The notes: generated from the sequence alone by a model not told the origin. Positions 1 through 11,362 are shown, counted from the stretch's first letter. The stretch is DNA of 64,000 nt from Tethya wilhelma (GCA_964030475.1 CAXIPT010000004.1:4784291-4848290), one strand, 5' to 3'. Numbers and translations: made by a program.

Positions 1-736
1 TAATGCCAAAGTCGACCAGCAAAAATGGACACAGGGAAAGGGTTGTGAAAACTATATGCTCTTAAAAGTGTTTAGTGACAAACAGTACATACACAAAAGA
101 CTTGGTATTTTTCCACAAGCCAGTGTAACTGACAGAGAGGAAGCAGTACACTTACATCATCCCAATGACAAAGTCGACTGGTTTAGAAAGCCAGTGTAAC
201 TGCCCGAGGGAATCATAAGTATAGCACAACCTAATACCAAAGTCGACTAGCAAAAATGGACAACGAGTAAGGGTTATAAAATACTTCGTACTCTTGATAA
301 TGCTCTGGGTGTTTCTTTAATGCTCACAATCTAAAACGACACAGAAATACAAATAACTAGAACTTATCTTGATGATTATGATAGTCCATATGTCTCAGAT
401 AAAGCTTCATCCTCACAAATGACTAAAGAAAAAAAAAGCATATGGCTGTAATATAAAACTAAAAAAAACAAAACAGAGTACTTATCAATAACAAAACTGC
501 ATGAACAGCAAAAACAATGGTGACAATGGCTTACTCATCTTATGGGCTTTCTTGGATATGAGAGTTAAGAAATAGTAGCAAAAATCTCAGTGAAGCTGGT
601 CTGAACTCAACAGAATAGCTTTTGTGTACAAAGACCCTAACAAATCAACACATTTATATCAATCCAAATTTTAGAGCTATTAAAATTTACTTTTCTCACT
701 TTAAACACTTTTCCTTGTGTAGTTGACTATTTGAGC
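1..736. other. Non-coding flank, no gene seen
   Basis: AT-rich sequence with no convincing ORF or exon. A short motif around 'gccaaagtcgac' recurs near 5 and 237, and 'aaagccagtgtaactg' near 115-190, so it looks like degraded repeat DNA beside the element that starts at 737. Confidence 0.4.
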
Positions 737-1043
737 GGTTTCATAACGTTTCGCCTACACGCATTTTGCCTACGTGTCAATTCGCCTACACTACTGGAAG
801 TGGTTCAATTACATAATCTGCGTACAACGCATAAATTAAAAAACGCGTAGAGAATCTAAGAAAGCCTCTAGATTTCAAGCGCGCGTGTTCTTAGCGTTCT
901 ATTCGTGCTTATAGCTTAGTAAAACAGAAACTTCGGTAGGGGAAACTTGAAACTTATAAAGTACAACATAGAGACACTCAGAACAGATAATAATACAAGA
1001 GAATTGGAGTTCAGCACAGTTGTAAAGCAGAGATCATTCTGTT

Positions 1044-1480
1044 CCATGGTGTGTACAGACAGGACAAGAGAACTCCAACAGTGTGTGTGTGTGGAATGAA
1101 CAACACAAATATAAACAACAAGAAAGATGTGGGGTGTATAGTAAGTACTTACCATGGTGTGTACAGACAGGACAAGAGAACTCCGACAGTGTGTGCATGT
1201 GGAATGAACAACACAAATATAAACAATAAGAAAGATGTGGGGTGTATAATAAGTACTTACCATGGTGTGTACAGACAGGACAAGAGAACTCCGACAGTGT
1301 GTGTGTGTGTGTGTGGAATGATCAACACAAATAAGAAAGATGTGGGGTGTATAGTAAGTACTTACCATGGTGTGTACAGACAGGACAAGAGAACTCCGAC
1401 AGTGTGCGTGTGGAATGAACAACACACATATATAAACAACAAGAAAGATGGACTCCGACAGTGTCTGTGCGTGGAATGAA
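1044..1480. repeat. Subterminal minisatellite of MULE copy B, about 107-bp unit
   Basis: Four near-identical units start at ccatgg sites near 1044, 1153, 1260 and 1364, followed by a degraded partial unit. Units contain the 12-bp palindrome gtaagtacttac, a short (GT)n run and the phrase gacaggacaagagaactcc. The array is open in several frames on both strands (up to 224 codons), but these ORFs follow repeat periodicity and are not treated as genes. The inverted partner array is at 9250-9610 with fewer units. Confidence 0.85.
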
Positions 1481-1651
1481 CAACACAAAATTAACATAAA
1501 CAAACAAGAAGGGATGTGGTATATTTTTTTTCTTAATTTGTTTTTTTTAGTGTATAAGTGTATAACTAAGTGCTCAATGTTACAAGACATCCAGTTAAAT
1601 CAAGATTCAACAACAGATGTGATGTAATGTGTGCATATGTAGAAAACAGCA

Positions 1652-2373
1652 TTAATTTATCATGTTTGTGTGGGCTGACATAGAACTAATGTACTCTTGC
1701 AAACTAATCTCATCATTGTCAAACCTACGCTGAAGCTCAGCTACCCTCTTATCTTTAGCTACAGCACGCTTATGCCTAGGAGGGGGGTGAGCTCCTGTTG
1801 AAAGCTGTAACAGACGCACCTCCACAGTAGCTTGCTCAGACTTGAAAATCTGAACAATCTCATACACATTGGGGTGGTTCTTCATTACCACTTTCCTAAG
1901 CTTTGAGTGCCACCCCTCAACATGGTTGTTGATCCTACAATCCCCCATACCATAAACATTCCATGTTGCTAGATGAAACAAACCTGTCATCCATGTTCTT
2001 TCAAAGTAGTCCATGAACTGGTCCATGCCACTAACAGGTTGCTGAGGAACCATGGCCTTCACTCCCATCCATCCAATTCTGACAAAGTGTTCAGGGACAA
2101 AAGCCAAGGCAGCTGTCCTCCGAACAACAGAGCGCACATCAGGATCATCCTTGTAGGGGACCTGTAAACCCAGGCGTTGGACATTCCTTTGCAGTGCCTG
2201 TTTTTTGTGAGGAAAGTAGAATAAAAAATTAATTATTACTGGGATGCATAAAAATATTAAACACAGCTATAACTTACCTGACAAAAGTGAAAGTAACATC
2301 CCTTGACCTCACTGTTTGGGAACACAGTGCATACAGCATTCATAATCGCCAGCTCAAAGTCTGACACAACCAT
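1652..2373 (-). pseudogene. MULE transposase C-terminal fragment (copy B)
   Basis: Reading on the minus strand, a short piece of the transposase core exon (around 2373-2280, with the conserved VVSDFELA context), an intron of about 75 bp, then the last exon down to the stop at 1652. The last exon shows the family hallmark NNHVEGWH followed by a Lys/Arg-rich helix and a tail ending SAHTNMIN. It differs from copy A at only a few residues. The FLYWCH finger and the first catalytic Asp are absent, so it is a non-functional relic. Confidence 0.8.
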
Positions 2374-2374
2374 N

Positions 2375-2975
2375 TTTCGGAGTTCTCTTCTGGCAGCGAG
2401 AGAGGCGAAGTAGCGGCGGCGGTAGGAAACGATGATGAGTTCGACAACCCATACGCCTCGGAGCTCCTTTGGGCGGCATCTAGTGTCCGAGCTTGTGTGA
2501 ACATCGTCTTGAGATCCAGTGTAGTATTTTCCAACAAACGCTGTCGAATAGAGTTGGACTGTAAACCTGTGATGAAGGCGTCACATACTGCCTCGTCCCT
2601 GTACACACTAGCCGTGACATCCTTGAACTTGCAATCCTTGGCAAGGGTCTTGAGGGCCTGGAAGAATTCATCCATTGACTCCCCACTCTTCTGTCATCTG
2701 GTGGCTAATAAATGACGAGCAAATACTTCATTAGTGGGCTTTATATAGAGTGCTTTCAAGGAGGCAATGGCCTCTTTGTAGCTCTCACATTGCTCAATGT
2801 ATTCGAATATCTGCGGGCTAACGTAGTTAGTCAGTACCTGTAGTTTGTTGAGGCCTTCTCGTGGGAGAGCGGAGACAAACTTCTCGAAGGTGCCGATCCA
2901 GTGCAGCCAGTCCTTCTCAGCTGCGCTTGAGCTCGGGTCAGTGTCTAATCTGGCGGGCTTCAAGAACTTGTCCAT
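2375..2975 (-). pseudogene. Retrotransposon gag fragment with in-frame stop
   Basis: The minus-strand frame begins at ATG 2975 and shows the composition of LTR-retrotransposon (Ty3/Gypsy-like) gag: a WxxWxxTFEKF-type start, an alpha-helical capsid-like region, a GESMDEF-type motif and a following helical segment. A TGA at 2694-2696 interrupts the same frame, and homology ends at the N at 2374. No protease, reverse transcriptase, integrase or LTR was seen nearby. Structural role in the particle is known for the family; the subfamily is inferred and uncertain. Confidence 0.65.
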
Positions 2976-3435
2976 AGTTATATTATAGTTGCTAAAATTG
3001 TTATAGAAATGTTCATATGTTAGAAAGAGATACGCCTCGGAAATGAGGCTTTTAGCAACTATAATATGAGCACACGTGACCGATAACAGGTAAAGGGTGG
3101 TACAATATAAATGATGCATAGCATGAATCAAATAATAACAGTAATTGTTCATATAGTTCCACATCACTGATTCAATAAACTTTTGTGTTTACTTGTACAA
3201 TTAGATCGTGTTGTAGTACCAGTTTTACCAGGAAAAGAAGTTATTATAGCTTACTCTGAAGCGTGAGATTATTTCAAACATTCTTACGTTAAAAGTTGGT
3301 CATGTGACCACTCCATATTTGCTGAATCAGCAAAAAGATGAATAATTAATTAGGCAGAAATGTTCCGCTATTGCAATGGTAACCAATTTTTGTATAGAAA
3401 TTTTTTTCATCAATATAAATTATGTCTAAATCTTA

Positions 3436-4110
3436 ACAAGTAGAAAAAACATTAGAAATATAATGAGAACATAGGAATGGCCAAATCATAAAAAGTAAGC
3501 AAACAAGATAGGAATGATGGTCAGATTGAGTGAAGAGTTCGTTTTATGTGTCTCAATTACAGGGCCGTAGCAAGCGGTCCGGCAGGTCCGGTTTTGGCCG
3601 GACCACTTTTTTTGCTCGTAAAAAATGGTAAAGGTTGTTTGTGCAATTATTCGGGAGTTGGGCTGCAGCTCAGCTGGCATACGCCTGCGTGCTGCAGAAT
3701 TGCAGCAGGCAGGACGCTATAAGCATGCTATAACTAAGTCCTGGCTATCTAGGCAAATTAATTGAAATTATTGACTTAACTACTTGTTCAATGAGTGAAT
3801 GCAATGACTTCAAGTGTGTGATGCATGCGGTATGCACAATTCAAGCAATACGTATACTAATACAAAATTTTAATATTTGGTCATGCCTACACCACACCCA
3901 CTAAAAGCCCCACCCACATCCTGTGTCTGACCACTTTCAAGTAGCTTGCTACGGGCTTGAGTTATGTTTATATCTCTAGCTCAACGACATAGTGGACACA
4001 GGAATGAGCTCTTCACTCAATCTGACCACCATTCCTATCTTGTTTGCTTACCTTTTACAATTTGGCCATTCCTATGTTCTCATTACGTTTCTAATGTTTT
4101 TTCTACTTGT
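3436..4110. mobile_element. MITE, family 1 (copy 1)
   Basis: Inverted arms of about 105 bp, running inward from acaagtagaaaaaacatt at the left and from ttctacttgt at the right. Shared arm motifs include cataggaatggccaaatc and gcaaacaagataggaatg. The centre contains a short stretch rich in 'gccggacc'. No ORF of note. Two further copies of the family are at 5589-5850 and 6529-7050. Confidence 0.75.
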
Positions 4111-4535
4111 TTGTTCTATTTTTTCTAAATAATATTTGTATTTACCCTAGCAAATTTTCTATAGCAAATAATAGTTATGGTGGAGTTTTGTATCTAGTAC
4201 ACACGGAGTAGTAGTGGGAATAGAATCTGTCACGAAATATATAAGTTCTAAATAACGCACACTTGTATATTCCCATTACGGTAGTACTGGGAATATACAA
4301 GTGGATATATGCAAATAACTGCAAAAACTGCTTCTTAAGCTACTATTTAGCTCTTTCTTTTTCTAATGAGCCCAAAAACATGGCATAAAACCATCGCTAA
4401 AGTAACAAACACAAACATGCCAAACCTGTAACTTCTTATTCTTCTTCTATCTTGGCTCAACTTTTCTCAGAGACTATTCACTTTTAAAAGCTGATTCTTG
4501 AACGAATGAACTTGGTTTTTTCGGCTTTTGCCATC

Positions 4536-5245
4536 ACTCTGGGTAGTTAAGGCACGGGTCAATTAAAAAATCAACCAAAAATGTACCAAATAAAACCACT
4601 TCTTACACTAAGTACAAATATCATGGCCCAAATTTGATAATATATTACTAGTAATCAACCTTTCTTTTTCATGTTTTCAAAATTTGGTAATTGGATTATG
4701 AATATTTATTAAGTTATTGAGCAATGAACAAAACACCTTAATTTATGAATAATTAATTAGGCGGTACGGTAAATTAGTTGCTATGGCAACCGAATTCTCA
4801 CAAAATATTCTAATTATGGTAAACTTTGTCGTATTAAAATTATGAGAAAAATTATCGTACGGTTTGTGAGTTACGGCCGAGAAGGAGGTATCGGCAGGTG
4901 TGCATTATATGGAAAACCTTGAATAACTTTGAAGTGAATAAGCGGGTCTGGTCATAATTTTAATAGAATGTTCATAATTGAAGTTAAAATTGTTTGACAA
5001 ATTTTGGTTGCCATAGCAACAATTTTAACGAGCCGCCTAATTAATTATTCATTTTTTCACTAATTATGCAAATATGTAAATGTCACATGACCTGATTTTA
5101 ATTTCAATTTATTGTTCTTACTTTAACAAATATACGTGCAAGGTTTGAAGTCAATTGGTCATATTGTAGCGAAGTTATTAGAGTTCTGAATATTAATTAG
5201 TCTTCAGTTAAGGCACATTTTTGACCCAGGCCTTAACTACCCAGA
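4536..5245. mobile_element. MITE with ctctgggtagttaaggc termini
   Basis: The left end reads ctctgggtagttaaggcac and the right end is its reverse complement (gccttaactacccagag). It encloses a further inverted repeat at 4744-5052 (gaataattaattaggcgg against ccgcctaattaattattc, each next to a ttgctatggcaacc motif). That inner ending resembles the outer termini at 3340 and 6432, so the same terminal family occurs at two nesting levels. Confidence 0.65.
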
Positions 5246-5588
5246 GCAGTTTATAGCACCTCTCTTTGAGTAGCTGGATACAAGGCGAAAAGCGCCTCGT
5301 CCATATGGCTGCCATTAATTTCTACACTCATGCACAATTCATTAGCTTCTAGAAAATTCGAATTAACGACCCTTTCCACACACAAAAGTGTGCGTTATTT
5401 GGAATTAAATGCAAGTTCCCTGGAACAATTATATGATACCTGGTTGCTCTTCTTAAGAGATGAAATCAGGACTTTGATCATTATAAACATAGAAAGGCAA
5501 GTAAATCTTATGATACAGCTCCTGCCTCCAGCTAGCTACACACACCAACTCAAATGTGATTTGTAGAATTATGGAAAAATGAGAACAA

Positions 5589-5850
5589 ACAAGTAAAAAA
5601 ACATTGGAAATGTAATGAAACACAGGAATGGCTAAATCGTATAAAGAATGCAAACAAGATGGAATGGCTATAGAGTGTGTAAGAAATTCTTCCTGTGGGC
5701 AAAATAAGAGACTCCATAGGGAGATTGTTAAATGCAGCCCATACAGGAAGAATCCCTTACACACTCTATAGCCATTCCATTTTGTTTGCGTTCTTTTTAC
5801 GATTTAGCCATTCCTGTGTTTCATTACATTTCCAATGATTTTTTACTTGT
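5589..5850. mobile_element. MITE, family 1 (copy 2)
   Basis: Short (about 260 bp), with almost perfect inverted arms: acaagtaaaaaaacattgga at left and its complement ending ttttacttgt at right. The motif caggaatggctaaatcg matches family 1. The arms nearly meet, so a transcript would fold as one long hairpin. Confidence 0.8.
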
Positions 5851-6528
5851 GTGAAAAAGGATGGTCAACTTGATTTTCAAATAGCTAATGAATGAGTATA
5901 GAATTTAATGGCTGCCATACAGAGAAGGCGCTTTTAGTAGCGACTTAGTGACTAACCGATGCCAAAAGTGGTTGAAGACAAAGAAACCAAGTTTATTCAT
6001 TCAAGAATCAGCTCCTGAAAGTGAGTGCTCTCAGAGAAAAATGGGCGCAAGATAGAAGAAGAAGTTTGGCATATTTTAGTTTGGTACTTTAGAGATGGTT
6101 TTAAGCTATGTTTTTAGGCTTGTTAGAAAGAGAAAAAGCTAAATAGTAGCTTAAGAAGCCTCTTTGTGCCAAGCGCTCAGTTTTTGCAGTTATTCGCGTG
6201 AATATTTGTATTGCGCTAATGGCCATTCCTATGTACCCAGTACTGGGAATTGGGGTTCAGAAATACTGATCTGGATGAAAGATATAGAACTTTTTCCGTA
6301 TAATACACACTCTCCTCCTCAGCTATATCTTATCAACAATACGATCAGTGGTAACCCCAATCGAGATTATAGAGGTTAGAAAAAGTTTGGTTGCCATAGC
6401 AACCTTCTAAGGGTTCTGCCTAATTATTCATAATTTAAGGTGTTTCATTGACCGATCATTATTACTTTGGTATGAGATTTTGGTAACATGAAAACGAAAG
6501 GTCAAAAATTTGTTGCATAGCAAAAGAA

Positions 6529-7050
6529 ACAAGTACAAAAAACATTAAAAATGTAATGCAAACATAGGAATGGCCAAATCGTAAGAAAGTGAGCAAACAA
6601 ACAGTTGTTAGATTGAGTGAGTGTAAAGTGGACACTTGTTTAATATATTCATGTAGTTCTATTGTGTAGTTGACTGTGTTTTGTGTTTTACTATTGGACA
6701 TTGCATTTAGCCCTGATTCATTGAGATTAGGCCCTGATTTTGTTATCGTTGTATATATTGTAAGCCTTGGACTATTTTGTCAGAGTTGAGTCGAATTCTG
6801 TGTTGTTGAAGTTGCTTTTGCTGTGTGTGAGCTTGTGAAAGAATGACATTTACTATTGCTCATTGGCGAACCACTTTACATGAGTTCATTTCACTGTGTC
6901 ACTTATATCCCTACTGAGCTCAATGACATTGTAGAAACAGGAACGAACTCGCTCAATCTAACAACCATTCCTATCTTGTTTGCTCACTTTTTTACAATTT
7001 GGCCAAGCCTAAGTTTGTATTACATTTCTATATAATGTTTGTGTACTTGT
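6529..7050. mobile_element. MITE, family 1 (copy 3)
   Basis: Inverted arms from acaagtacaaaaaacatta at left and ending gtgtacttgt at right, with cataggaatggccaaatcg inside. The interior (6640-6930) is unique relative to the other copies and has no supported ORF. Confidence 0.7.
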
Positions 7051-7322
7051 TTGTTCTATTTTTTTCGAATAATGTTTATAATATCAGTGGAATTTAGTCT
7101 TTATATATAGCCTGAGCAGTAAACTTGCCAATTGGCCTCAGTATAGCCTTACACTGATGCCTTTCAGCCTGCTCAGAAACTCTGAAACCCCAAGCTGAAA
7201 ACGTGATTTATGTCTGACAATTGTATGTGTGTCTTGTTAGCTAAAGATAACTTCCCTACTGAAGAACTGAACACAGAGAACGAGAGCATAGGACAGAACC
7301 AGGCACTGATGCAGTGCTTGCA

Positions 7323-7330
7323 ATTTGCAA
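7323..7330. repeat. Target-site duplication of MULE copy A, left
   Basis: The 8-bp sequence atttgcaa lies immediately before the terminus ggtttggtaacg and is repeated exactly at 9913-9920, directly after the other terminus. An 8-11 bp duplication is usual for Mutator-like elements. Confidence 0.8.
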
Positions 7331-7524
7331 GGTTTGGTAACGTTTCGCCTACACGCATTTCGCCTACGTTACGTTACGCCTACCGGAAGTGACCGTGACA
7401 AATCGCCTACGCGTTTTGGAAGGCATGCGCATTCGAATTTTCTTAGTATTTGCGTCATCGAGGTTGAACTGTATACTTTGCTCTGGACTTTGTGTTTGAT
7501 GTGCGCGCCAAAAGTGAAGGATTT

Positions 7525-9095
7525 ATGTATAAAAGTAGTTGTATCCAGTATGTTTTTCATTCCTACCACTATCAAGCACCTGAGGACCAGTCAGCAACAC
7601 TCTCTTCATTCGATCAGACAGGATTTATGGAGTTCACTAAAACCCAGCGTGGTGCCAGATCTCTACTGTACCAGGGCTACAGCTACATGATTAACAGGCG
7701 AGGAAGAGATGGCACAGTAGTCTATTGGAGGTGCACACAGAACCGCAACTCTAAGTGCCCAGGAACAGTGACCACTGGACCAGCAGATGAGCTGCTGAGT
7801 GTAAGCAATACCCATAATCATGCCCCCAGTGAAGCACAAGTTCAAGCCACCAAAGTAGTCTCTGAGATGAAGGAGGCAGCTAGCAGCAGCATCAGGCCAA
7901 TCCCCCAGCTGTACACACAGCATCTGGCTAGGCTGTCTACTTTACCCAATGCGGATGAAGTGGCAGCCTGTCTCCCTACATATACCACTCTAAAGCCTGC
8001 TCTCTACCGCAAGAGGAAAGCAAAGCTTCCTCGACTGCCTCAGTCTCGTGCTGAAGTCCACTTCAGTGGTGAATGGGCTGAGACCTCTACTGGAGACCAG
8101 TTTCTCCTGAAAGAGGATGGTGATGATGATGACAAAGTTGTCGTCTTTGCCACTGAGGCTGATTTGCGTAGGCTTGGGGAGGCAGAAACCCTGTATGTGG
8201 ATGGAACTTTCCGGACATGTCCAAGGGTTTTCTACCAGATCTTTACCATCCACAGCTGTGTCCATGGGATTCATGTGCCATTGGTGTACTGCTTGCTTCC
8301 CAATCAGAGAGAAGATACCTACGAGCAATTGTAGCTGAGGGGGTAGCTGATTTGGGTTTGCAACTGCTCCCCTCCATGGTTGTGTCAGACTTTGAGCTGG
8401 CGATTATGAATGCTGTATGCAATGTGTTCCCAAACAGTGAGGTCAAGGGATGTTACTTCCACTTTTGTCAGGTAACCTAGCTGTGTTTAATATTTTTATG
8501 CATCCCAGTAATAATTAATTTTTTATTCTACTTTCCTCACAAAAAACAGGCACTGCAAAGGAATGTCCAACGCCTGGGTTTACAGGTCCCCTACAAGGAT
8601 GATCCTGATGTGCGCTCTGTTGTTCGGAGGACAGCTGCCTTGGCTTTTGTCCCTGAACACTTTGTCAGAATTGGATGGATGGGAGTGAAGGCCATGATTC
8701 CTCAGCAACCTGTTAGTGGCATGGACGAGTTCATGGACTACTTTGAAAGAACATGGATCACAGGTTCGTTTCATCTAGCAACATGGAATGATTATGGTAT
8801 GGGGGATTGTAGGACCAACAACCATGTTGAGGGGTGGCACTCAAAGCTTAGGAAAGTGGTAATGAAGAACCACCCCAATGTGTATGAGATTGTTCAGATT
8901 TTCAAGTCTGAGCAAGCTACTGTGGAGGTGCGTCTGTTACAGCTTTCAACAGGAGCTCGCCCCCCTCCTAGGCATAAGCGTGCTGTAGCTAAAGATAAGA
9001 GGGTAGCTGAGCTTCAGCGTAGGTTTGACAATGATGAGATTAGTTTGCACGAGTACATTAGTTCTATGTCAGCCCACACAAACATGATAAATTAA
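7525..9095 (+). pseudogene. FLYWCH-MULE transposase, frameshifted
   Basis: Two exons. The first carries an N-terminal FLYWCH-type zinc finger (RRGRDGTVVYWRCTQN, then Cys and a THNHAPSE-type His pair) and the MULE domain (VDGTFRTCPRVFYQIF with the first Asp; VVSDFELA with the second; CYFHFCQ). An intron spans about 8473-8549, and the last exon has NNHVEGWH and ends at the TAA at 9095. The first frame stops at 8334 and homology resumes in another frame (VAEGVADLGLQL), so a small indel near 8325-8332 breaks the protein. The start is uncertain: in-frame ATGs at 7525 and 7627; the region before the finger is poorly conserved. Function by family: DNA binding by the finger, DDE-type cut-and-paste. 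Confidence 0.85.
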
Positions 9096-9249
9096 TGCTG
9101 TTTTCTACATATGCACACATCACATCACATCTGTTGTTGAGTCTTGATTTAACTGGATGTCTTGTTTCTTGTAAGGTAAGGTAACATTGAGCACTTAGTT
9201 AGACACTTATACACTAAAAAAAAACAAATTAAGAAAAAAAAACATACAT

Positions 9250-9610
9250 CCCTTCTATTTTGTGTTGTTCATTCCACGCACACACACTGTCGGAGTCCAT
9301 CTTTCTTGTTGTTTATATATGTGTGTTGTTCATTCCACACGCACACACTGTCGTCGGAGTTCTCTTGTCCTGTCTGTACACACCATGGTAAGTACTTACT
9401 ATACACCCCACATCTTTCTTGTTGTTTATATTTGTGTTGTTCATTCCACACACACACACTGTCGGAGTTCTCTTGTCCTGTCTGTACACACCATGGTAAG
9501 TACTTACTATACACCCCACATCTTTCTTGTTGTTTATATTTGTTGTTGTTCATTCCACACGCACACACTGTTGGAGTTCTCTTGTCCTGTCTGTACACAC
9601 CATGGAACAG
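9250..9610. repeat. Subterminal minisatellite of MULE copy A
   Basis: About three units of roughly 108 bp, the reverse complement of the array at 1044-1480; ccatgg sites near 9383, 9491 and 9600. Complete units contain ggtaagtacttac. It has about one unit fewer than copy B, so unit number changes between copies. Confidence 0.85.
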
Positions 9611-9912
9611 AATGATCTCTGCTTTACAACTGTGCTGAACTCCAATTCTCTTGTATTATTACCTGTTCTGAGTGTCTCCATGTTGTACTATATAAGTTTC
9701 AAGTTTCCCCTACCGAAGTTTCTGTTTTACAAAGCTATAAGCACGAATAGAACGCTATGAACACGCGCGCTTGAAATCTAGAGGCTTTCTTAGATTCTCT
9801 ATGCGTTTTTTAATTTATGCGTTGTACGTAGATTACGTAATTGAACCACTTCCGGTAGTGTAGGCGAATTGACACGTAGGCGAAATGCGTGTAGGCGAAA
9901 CGTTACGAAACC

Positions 9913-9920
9913 ATTTGCAA
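9913..9920. repeat. Target-site duplication of MULE copy A, right
   Basis: An exact repeat of atttgcaa, directly after the terminal cgttacgaaacc. Confidence 0.8.
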
Positions 9921-9984
9921 TAGATTCCAAATAATGCCCACTTGAATATGGAAAGGGTCGGTAGACTGGCTAGCTTAGAGACAC

Positions 9985-10265
9985 AAAAAACCGATGGCAA
10001 AAGCGATTGAAGACAAAGAAACCAAGTTTTTTAGTTCAAGAATCAGCTTCTGAAAGTGAGTAGTTTCTGAGAATACTCTTGCCAACATAGAAGAAAAAGA
10101 AGAAGAAGATTGAGGTTTGACCTGGTACTTTAGTGATTGTTTTAGGCCATGTTTTGGGCTCATTAGAAAGAGAAAGAGCTAAATAGTAGCTTAAGAAGCC
10201 TTTTAGTGCCAAGCGCTGAGTTTTTGCAGAGTTATTCACGTGAATATTTGTATTGCGCTAATGGG
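9985..10265. repeat. Solo arm of inverted-repeat family 2
   Basis: Direct match to the right arm of the 4262-6245 element: shared words gaagacaaagaaaccaagtt, caagaatcagct and ctaaatagtagcttaagaag, ending at tattgcgctaatgg. No partner arm was found close by. Confidence 0.7.
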
Positions 10266-11362
10266 GCATCCATGCAATTCCTATGTACCTGTACTGGGAA
10301 TTAGCTAAAGGTATTTTATATCCTGTAGATCTGAATTTTAATTCAGGGGAAATTTCAATCATTTTCAAGGTGAGTGTACGCAGAGTGTAATTTAGTCCCA
10401 TTCTTGTTCTGAGTGCTTTGTTTACTACAGTTATACAGCTGAAACTACCATAGTTCCAGCTGCTGTCAATATTATTTTGAAAAAATTGTCCTGTTTATAT
10501 AGTTACAGAATTGTGTAATGCAATGAGAAATGAATGATTATTATTAAGAATGATTATTAATCACGTCGTGGCTAGAGTACTGGTAGTCTGTATACTTTCC
10601 TATTGCTTTTGTTTTGCAGAATTACGTAATATACAGTATCCGGATTTTGCCGGTGCTACATTAAAGTACCAACACCATAGCTTAGTTTACGGTGCCCGGT
10701 ACTCTAGCCACAGCGTATTAATTATCTGCGTCCGTAATGTTGTAAGTCAAAGCTATCATACGTACGGTAGTACGTATAGTAGGAATGGGCCGACTGTCCC
10801 ATAGACACAATACAAAATGTTGGTCACTATAAAAGTCTAGTTAAACCTTCAAAGTTGCTCAGATGCTCTTACTGACAGATTACCAACTGCATGCAAGGCC
10901 TAAAACTCACAAAAACTTTTCTCAGCACTCGTAAAGAGTGCTAGTGAGAAGCCACCATAGTGTCATTTTTGTTCTCCTAACTTACGTACTTACGTACGCA
11001 CTTCCTAACTGACTTACTTGAAAAGGATTTCCAGGGAACCAGAATGTGTTGAGCCAACTTTGACAGCACAAAGTAAGTTCTTTTCATGGGTAGTACATTC
11101 TTTGATACTAGTTTTCATCACAAATAGGCCTAAACAAAAACTAGAAAGCCTTGAAACTTAGCGTATAAATTCATGTACTACAATGCAGCCATCTTTGTAA
11201 TTAGAGTTCAAAGGTCATTATTCACGTGGCATTATTATGCGCATGCGCACTAGCCTCCAGCCTAATGAAGTGCATGTAGCTGCCACTCAAGCTTTTTGTA
11301 GGGACTAACCAGTCTCTGATAGTGTTTCCACACTGTAGTGTTGAAAAAAGTGAATGAACAAG
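10266..11362. other. Gene-free stretch with one dispersed repeat
   Basis: No supported exon. At about 11045-11185 lies a dispersed repeat (gttgagccaactttgacag, then a 'gatactagttttcatcac' segment) that recurs, interrupted by an insertion, at 32838-32895 and 34075-34165. Otherwise nothing recognisable. Confidence 0.45.

Larger units (their letters stand above)
737..2373 (-). mobile_element. Truncated Mutator-like element (MULE copy B)
   Basis: This is the reverse complement of the right two-thirds of the MULE at 7331-9912. It starts with the same terminal sequence (ggtttcataacgtttcgcct), contains the same subterminal minisatellite, the same last exon and intron, and part of the preceding exon. 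Homology stops at the N at 2374, after which an unrelated gag reading frame begins. The transposase core, the FLYWCH finger and the other terminus are missing, so it cannot encode a transposase. The abrupt end at an ambiguous base may be a real truncation or an assembly join. Confidence 0.85.
4262..6245. mobile_element. Long inverted-repeat element, family 2
   Basis: The left arm (about 4262-4560) and right arm (about 5945-6245) are inverted relatives; shared words include gaaagagaaaaagctaaata and caagaatcagct. A third, solo arm in the right-arm orientation lies at 9985-10265. The element encloses the 4536-5245 and 5589-5850 elements, so those probably inserted later. Confidence 0.6.
3340..6432. 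mobile_element. Outer layer of nested inverted-repeat element
   Basis: Inverted ends: gaataattaattaggcaga near 3342 matches, in reverse complement, the sequence around 6410-6432, and both continue into a gcaatggtaacc / ggttgccatagcaacc motif. The interior is filled with further inverted-repeat elements (3436-4110, 4262-6245, 4536-5245, 4744-5052, 5589-5850). No transposase ORF is present. I read it as a non-autonomous DNA element repeatedly used as a landing site; the exact outer boundary is approximate. Confidence 0.5.
7331..9912 (+). mobile_element. Mutator-like DNA transposon (MULE copy A)
   Basis: A 2.58-kb element with terminal inverted repeats (ggtttggtaacgtttcgcct at left; the right end matches ggtttcgtaacgtttcgcct in reverse complement), each extended by repeated cgcctac motifs. 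It is flanked by the exact 8-bp duplication atttgcaa. It carries one transposase gene with an intron and a frameshift, then a subterminal minisatellite (9250-9610). Both ends and both duplications are present, but the broken ORF makes it non-autonomous unless a helper copy exists. Copy B (737-2373) is its inverted relative. Confidence 0.9.

Noticed and set aside
916..1590. 224-codon minus-strand ORF and a 142-codon plus-strand ORF (1051-1479), with mirrored ORFs at 9262-9638
   Set aside because: They follow the 107-bp minisatellite, repeat the same peptide on both strands and have no gene-like start, so they are repeat artefacts.
7369..7690. Overlapping ORFs 7369-7575 (-) and 7325-7690 (+)
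   Set aside because: They lie in the terminal repeat and FLYWCH region of the MULE in the wrong frames; shadows of the transposase.
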